DNA of 64,000 bases from Aquilutibacter rugosus (GTDB lineage Bacteria > Pseudomonadota > Gammaproteobacteria > Xanthomonadales > Xanthomonadaceae): the NCBI RefSeq assembly GCF_036541335.1, contig NZ_JAZHBO010000001.1:682001-746000 (forward strand), in the 5' to 3' direction. The notes beneath the pieces were generated by a model that saw nothing but the letters and a program-made list of their open reading frames with translations, made no database searches and had not been told where the DNA came from. Position 1 is the first letter of the stretch. Each line of letters opens with the position of its first letter. Positions 60,769 through 64,000 of this stretch are shown in pieces. The position numbers were made by a program, and so were the translations under genes.

Positions 60769-61602
60769 TTATGCGTGCGAGTTGCGGGCGGCGCGGATCT
60801 CGTCGCGCAGAGTGCGGGCGGCCTGACCGGCGGCCGACGCAAAGTCCTCACCGTTCGATGCGTACAAAATCGCGCGCGATGAGTTGATGATCAGACCATA
60901 GCCATTGGTGCTGGCGGCATTGTGGACCACATCGGCGGCATTGCCGCCTTGAGCGCCCACGCCCGGCACCAGCAGCGGCACGGCATCACCGACCAGCTCG
61001 CGCACTTCGCGCAGCTGCTGCGGCCAGGTCGCGCCAACCACGAGCGCGCATTGGCCGCCATGGTTCCAATCACGTGCAGCCTTGGCGGCGACATGGGCGT
61101 AGAGTGGCTTGCCTTCGACCTGCAGATCCTGAAAATCACCGGCCGACGGGTTCGAGGTGCGGCACAACACAATGACGCCTCGATCGGCATAGGCCAAAAA
61201 GGGCTCGACGCCATCCGACCCGAGATACGGATTGACCGTCACCGCGTGGGCGTTAAAGCGTTCAAAGGCCTCGACGGCGTAGTAGCCGGCGGTAGAGCCT
61301 ATGTCGCCGCGCTTGCTGTCCAGAATCACCGGGACTGCCGGATGCCGCTCACGGATGTAGGCAATCAGCTCGACTAGCGCGGCTTCGGCGCCGAGCGCTG
61401 CAAAATGCGCAATCTGCGGCTTGAACGCGCAGGCGAATTCGGCAGTGGCATCAATGATCGGCTTAAAAAAGCCGAGCAGTGCGTCATGGGCCGGCAAGGC
61501 GCGCAGCGACTCCGGAAATTTGACGAGTTCCGGATCGAGCCCGACGCACACCATCGTGTCCGCGTCGCGCCAGCGTGCTTCGAGCAAATCCTTGAACGTC
61601 AC
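60769..61602 (-). CDS. pyrF: Orotidine 5'-phosphate decarboxylase, type 2
   Basis: Last step of UMP synthesis. 277 residues, the longer type 2 form (as in Mycobacterium and Xanthomonas) rather than the ~230-residue E. coli form. Seen: FKPQIAHFAALGAEA, the catalytic LDSKRGDIGSTAGYYA with the Asp-x-Lys-Arg-x-Asp array, and VPGVGAQGGNAADVV phosphate loop. It follows ettA by 17 bases on the same strand and is probably co-transcribed. Confidence 0.94.
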   Translation of the reverse strand: MTFKDLLEARWRDADTMVCVGLDPELVKFPESLRALPAHDALLGFFKPIIDATAEFACAFKPQIAHFAALGAEAALVELIAYIRERHPAVPVILDSKRGDIGSTAGYYAVEAFERFNAHAVTVNPYLGSDGVEPFLAYADRGVIVLCRTSNPSAGDFQDLQVEGKPLYAHVAAKAARDWNHGGQCALVVGATWPQQLREVRELVGDAVPLLVPGVGAQGGNAADVVHNAASTNGYGLIINSSRAILYASNGEDFASAAGQAARTLRDEIRAARNSHA

Positions 61603-61619
61603 TGCCGTGCCCCTAATGC

Positions 61620-63281
61620 TTACTTGAGCGCCTTGAAGCGCAGACGATGCGGACCGGCCTGGTCGCCCAGACGGCGCTTCTTGTCTTCCTCGTACTCACG
61701 GTAGTTACCTTGGAAGAACTCAACGTGGGAGTCGCCTTCGAAGGCCAGAATGTGCGTTGCGATACGGTCCAGGAACCAGCGATCATGCGAAATCACGAAG
61801 GCATTGCCGGGGAATTCGAGCAGTGCATCTTCGAGCGCGCGCAGGGTTTCGATGTCCAGGTCGTTCGAGGGTTCGTCGAGCAGCAGCACGTTGCCGCCCT
61901 GCAGCAGCGTCTTGGCCATGTGAAGCCGGCCGCGTTCACCGCCGGACAGCGAGCCCACCAGCTTTTGCTGATCGGTGCCCTTGAAGTTGAAGCGGCCGAT
62001 GTAGGCGCGCGACTGAATTTCGATGCCGTTGATGTTGAGGATGTCGAGTCCGCCCGCAACCTCCTGGAAGACGTTGTGGTTGCCTTCGAGCTTGTCACGG
62101 CTCTGATCCACGTAGGCCAGCTTGACGGTCGGACCGACATCAATGGTGCCGCTGTCAGGCTTTTCCTGACCGGTGATCATCTTGAACAGCGTCGACTTAC
62201 CGGCCCCGTTCGGGCCGATGATGCCGACGATGGCACCGGCGGGCACCACGAATGACAGATCATCAATCAGCAGGCGATCCGCAAAGGTCTTGCTGACGTT
62301 CTTGAACTCAATGACCTTATTGCCCAGACGCTCGCCCGGCGGAATAAAGATTTCATTGGTTTCGTTGCGCTTCTGATAGTCGACCGATTGCAGCTCTTCG
62401 ATGCGGGCCAGACGGGCCTTGCCCTTGGAGCGGCCACCCTTTGCGTTTTGACGCGCCCATTCCAGTTCCTTGGCGATGGCCTTCTGGCGCGCCTTTTCCT
62501 GGTTTTCTTCCTGCTTCAGGCGATCTTCCTTCTGGACCAGCCAGTCGGTGTAGTTGCCCTTCCACGGAATACCGCGACCGCGGTCGAGTTCCAGAATCCA
62601 TTCGGCCGCATTGTCCAGGAAGTAGCGATCGTGGGTGACGGCCACCACGGTGCCCGGGAAGCGGGCCAGGAACTGTTCGAGCCATTCGACGGATTCGGCG
62701 TCCAAGTGGTTGGTCGGTTCGTCGAGCAGCAGCATGTCGGGCTTGCTCAGCAGCAGGCGGCACAGGGCCACGCGGCGCTTTTCACCGCCGGACAGGTTGC
62801 CGATCTTGGCCTCCCATGGCGGCAGGCGCAGGGCGTCCGCGGCCACTTCGAGCTGCTGTTCCAGCATGTGGGCGTCACCGCTGGCGAGAATCGCTTCGAG
62901 GCGCTGCTGCTCAGCAGCCAACTTGTCGAAGTCGGCATCGGGCTCGGCGTAGGCGTCGTAGACCTTGTCCAGTGCGGCCTGGGCCTGCAGGATTTCGCCT
63001 ACGCCTTCTTCGACCGCCTCGCGGACGGTCTGTTCCGGATCGAGCTGCGGCTCCTGCGCCAGGTAGCCGACCTTGATGCCGGGCTGGGCGCGCGCTTCGC
63101 CCGAGTAATCCGTATCCACGCCGGCCATGATCTTGAGCACCGTGGACTTGCCGGCACCGTTCAGGCCCAGCAGGCCGATCTTGGCGCCCGGGAAGAACGA
63201 GAGGCTGATGTCTTTGATGATCTGGCGCTTGGGCGGGACGGTCTTGGACACGCCCTGCATGGTGTAAATGAATTGCGACAT
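61620..63281 (-). CDS. ettA: Energy-dependent translational throttle protein EttA (ABC-F)
   Basis: A cytosolic ABC-F ATPase of 553 residues gating ribosomes at low energy. Two ABC domains: Walker A GLNGAGKST (39-47) and GPNGAGKST, signatures NLSGGEKRRVALCRLL and SLSGGERGRLHMAKTL, and Walker B MLLLDEPTNHLDAESVEWLE. Between them is the charged P-site linker with EELQSVDYQKRNETNE and the EttA-type arm. ATG 63281 (MSQFIYTMQGVSK) is the conserved start; the frame opens 23 codons earlier. Confidence 0.96.
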   Translation of the reverse strand: MSQFIYTMQGVSKTVPPKRQIIKDISLSFFPGAKIGLLGLNGAGKSTVLKIMAGVDTDYSGEARAQPGIKVGYLAQEPQLDPEQTVREAVEEGVGEILQAQAALDKVYDAYAEPDADFDKLAAEQQRLEAILASGDAHMLEQQLEVAADALRLPPWEAKIGNLSGGEKRRVALCRLLLSKPDMLLLDEPTNHLDAESVEWLEQFLARFPGTVVAVTHDRYFLDNAAEWILELDRGRGIPWKGNYTDWLVQKEDRLKQEENQEKARQKAIAKELEWARQNAKGGRSKGKARLARIEELQSVDYQKRNETNEIFIPPGERLGNKVIEFKNVSKTFADRLLIDDLSFVVPAGAIVGIIGPNGAGKSTLFKMITGQEKPDSGTIDVGPTVKLAYVDQSRDKLEGNHNVFQEVAGGLDILNINGIEIQSRAYIGRFNFKGTDQQKLVGSLSGGERGRLHMAKTLLQGGNVLLLDEPSNDLDIETLRALEDALLEFPGNAFVISHDRWFLDRIATHILAFEGDSHVEFFQGNYREYEEDKKRRLGDQAGPHRLRFKALK

Positions 63282-63349
63282 GGGAACTCCGGTTGCGCAC
63301 GGGACCCTACGGCTGCGAACGGCCGCAACAGGGGTCTGAGAATGTCGCA

Positions 63350-63358
63350 ATTATAGCA
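63350..63358 (-). promoter_or_regulatory. Extended -10 promoter of ettA
   Basis: Read on the minus strand: TGC-TATAAT, a perfect -10 box (63355-63350) with the upstream TG of an extended -10 element, about 69 bases before the ettA start. No convincing -35 box is seen. Confidence 0.6.
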
Positions 63359-63444
63359 ACACCGCGTTGTTGGCCAGCGGCGGGAAGGTCGTTCAGGGGT
63401 GCTAAAATTGGGGATTATCGCTACTTTTCTGCTAAGGAGACCCG

Positions 63445-64000
63445 ATGTTCAAGCGTGACGTGACTATTGCTGCTTTCGATCCGGAACTATCGGCGGCCAT
63501 CCTGGCAGAGACCCGTCGTCAGGAAGATCACGTCGAACTGATCGCATCGGAGAACTACACCAGCCCCGCCGTGATGGAGGCCCAGGGTTCGCAACTGACC
63601 AATAAGTACGCCGAAGGGTATCCGGGCAAGCGCTACTACGGCGGCTGCGAGTACGTGGACGTGGCCGAGCAGTTGGCGATTGATCGCGTCAAGCAGCTGT
63701 ACGGTGCCGACTACGCCAACGTCCAGCCGCATTCGGGTTCGCAGGCCAATCAGGCCGTCTACTTTGCGCTGCTGCAACCGGGCGACACCATTCTGGGCAT
63801 GTCGCTGGCGCACGGCGGTCACTTGACCCACGGTGCCTCGGTGAACCTGTCGGGCAAGCTGTTTAATGCCGTGCAGTACGGTGTCAACGATCAGGGTCTC
63901 ATCGACTATGACGAAGTAGAACGTCTGGCGGTTGAGCATCAGCCCAAGATGGTGGTGGCCGGTTTCAGTGCCTACAGCCAAATCGTGGACTGGGCGCGCA
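63445..64000 (+). CDS. glyA: Serine hydroxymethyltransferase (partial, cut by the window end)
   Basis: The first ~185 residues of the PLP enzyme interconverting serine and glycine with tetrahydrofolate. Seen: EDHVELIASENYTSPAVMEA, LTNKYAEGYPGKRYYGGCEYVD, ANVQPHSGSQANQAVYFALL, and LSLAHGGHLTHG-like MSLAHGGHLTHGASVNLSGK. The strong ribosome site AAGGAG (63434-63439) precedes ATG 63445. Divergent from ettA. The PLP lysine lies beyond the window. Confidence 0.97.
   Translation, partial: MFKRDVTIAAFDPELSAAILAETRRQEDHVELIASENYTSPAVMEAQGSQLTNKYAEGYPGKRYYGGCEYVDVAEQLAIDRVKQLYGADYANVQPHSGSQANQAVYFALLQPGDTILGMSLAHGGHLTHGASVNLSGKLFNAVQYGVNDQGLIDYDEVERLAVEHQPKMVVAGFSAYSQIVDWAR

Overview
The window looks like chromosomal DNA of a gammaproteobacterium of the order Lysobacterales (Xanthomonadales), not close enough to anything I can name by genus. 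The reason is gene order: speD, coq7 and rplM-rpsI together; an O-antigen locus lying between a cystathionine beta-synthase gene and etfBA; pepA-holC-valS; and lptF-lptG-RDD-xerD-dsbC-purL. Most of the window is moderately GC-rich, with intact, tightly packed housekeeping genes that often overlap by 1-4 bases. The stretch from about 15.4 to 25.7 kb is visibly more AT-rich.

Layout. 0-10.4 kb: speD, a small four-helix-bundle (S23-like) gene bracketed by inverted heptamer arrays, coq7, rplM-rpsI, a methyltransferase-like gene, the sulfate activation genes cysD-cysNC, maiA, a lipoprotein/OmpA pair, galE and a DUF465 protein. 10.5-24.4 kb: one long same-strand surface-polysaccharide operon, rmlBACD, cystathionine beta-synthase, wzm-wzt, an 867-residue protein with a Kdo-transferase-like N-terminal part and a long coiled coil, then two GT2-GT4 pairs. 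24.4-25.7 kb: two genes on the opposite strand (SDR, lipoprotein). 26-31 kb: etfBA and etfQO, separated by a 1.4 kb odd patch with a small membrane protein and a frameshifted gene. 31-36.5 kb: an MCE-type lipid transport operon, a ThrE-type exporter and an orphan XRE regulator. 36.5-37 kb: short repeats and a 232 bp MITE-like palindromic element. 37-43.8 kb: proS, pssA, a small HolD-like candidate, rimI, a cystathionine gamma-synthase/lyase gene, scoAB and a mutarotase. 43.9-53.3 kb: valS-holC-pepA and, divergently, lptFG-RDD-xerD-dsbC. 53.4-64 kb: purL, two glycosyltransferases, a DUF3667 protein, a gene with an in-frame stop, pyrF, ettA and the start of glyA.

How it works together. The polysaccharide operon has the parts of an ABC-transporter-dependent O-antigen system: dTDP-rhamnose synthesis (RmlABCD), glycosyltransferases, an exporter whose ATPase (Wzt) carries a C-terminal substrate-binding domain, and directly next to wzt a candidate chain terminator fused to a coiled coil. 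That coiled coil contains four almost identical 84 bp (28 residue, four heptads) repeats, so chain length could change by repeat gain or loss. This is the most interesting reading of the window and is an inference. The CBS gene (13982) and the CGS/CGL gene (40444) could together run transsulfuration, fed by sulfate activation through CysDNC.

No rRNA, tRNA, CRISPR array, prophage or complete insertion sequence was seen. Promoters and terminators are given only where the bases support them. All functional names rest on motif recognition by eye, not on database searches.
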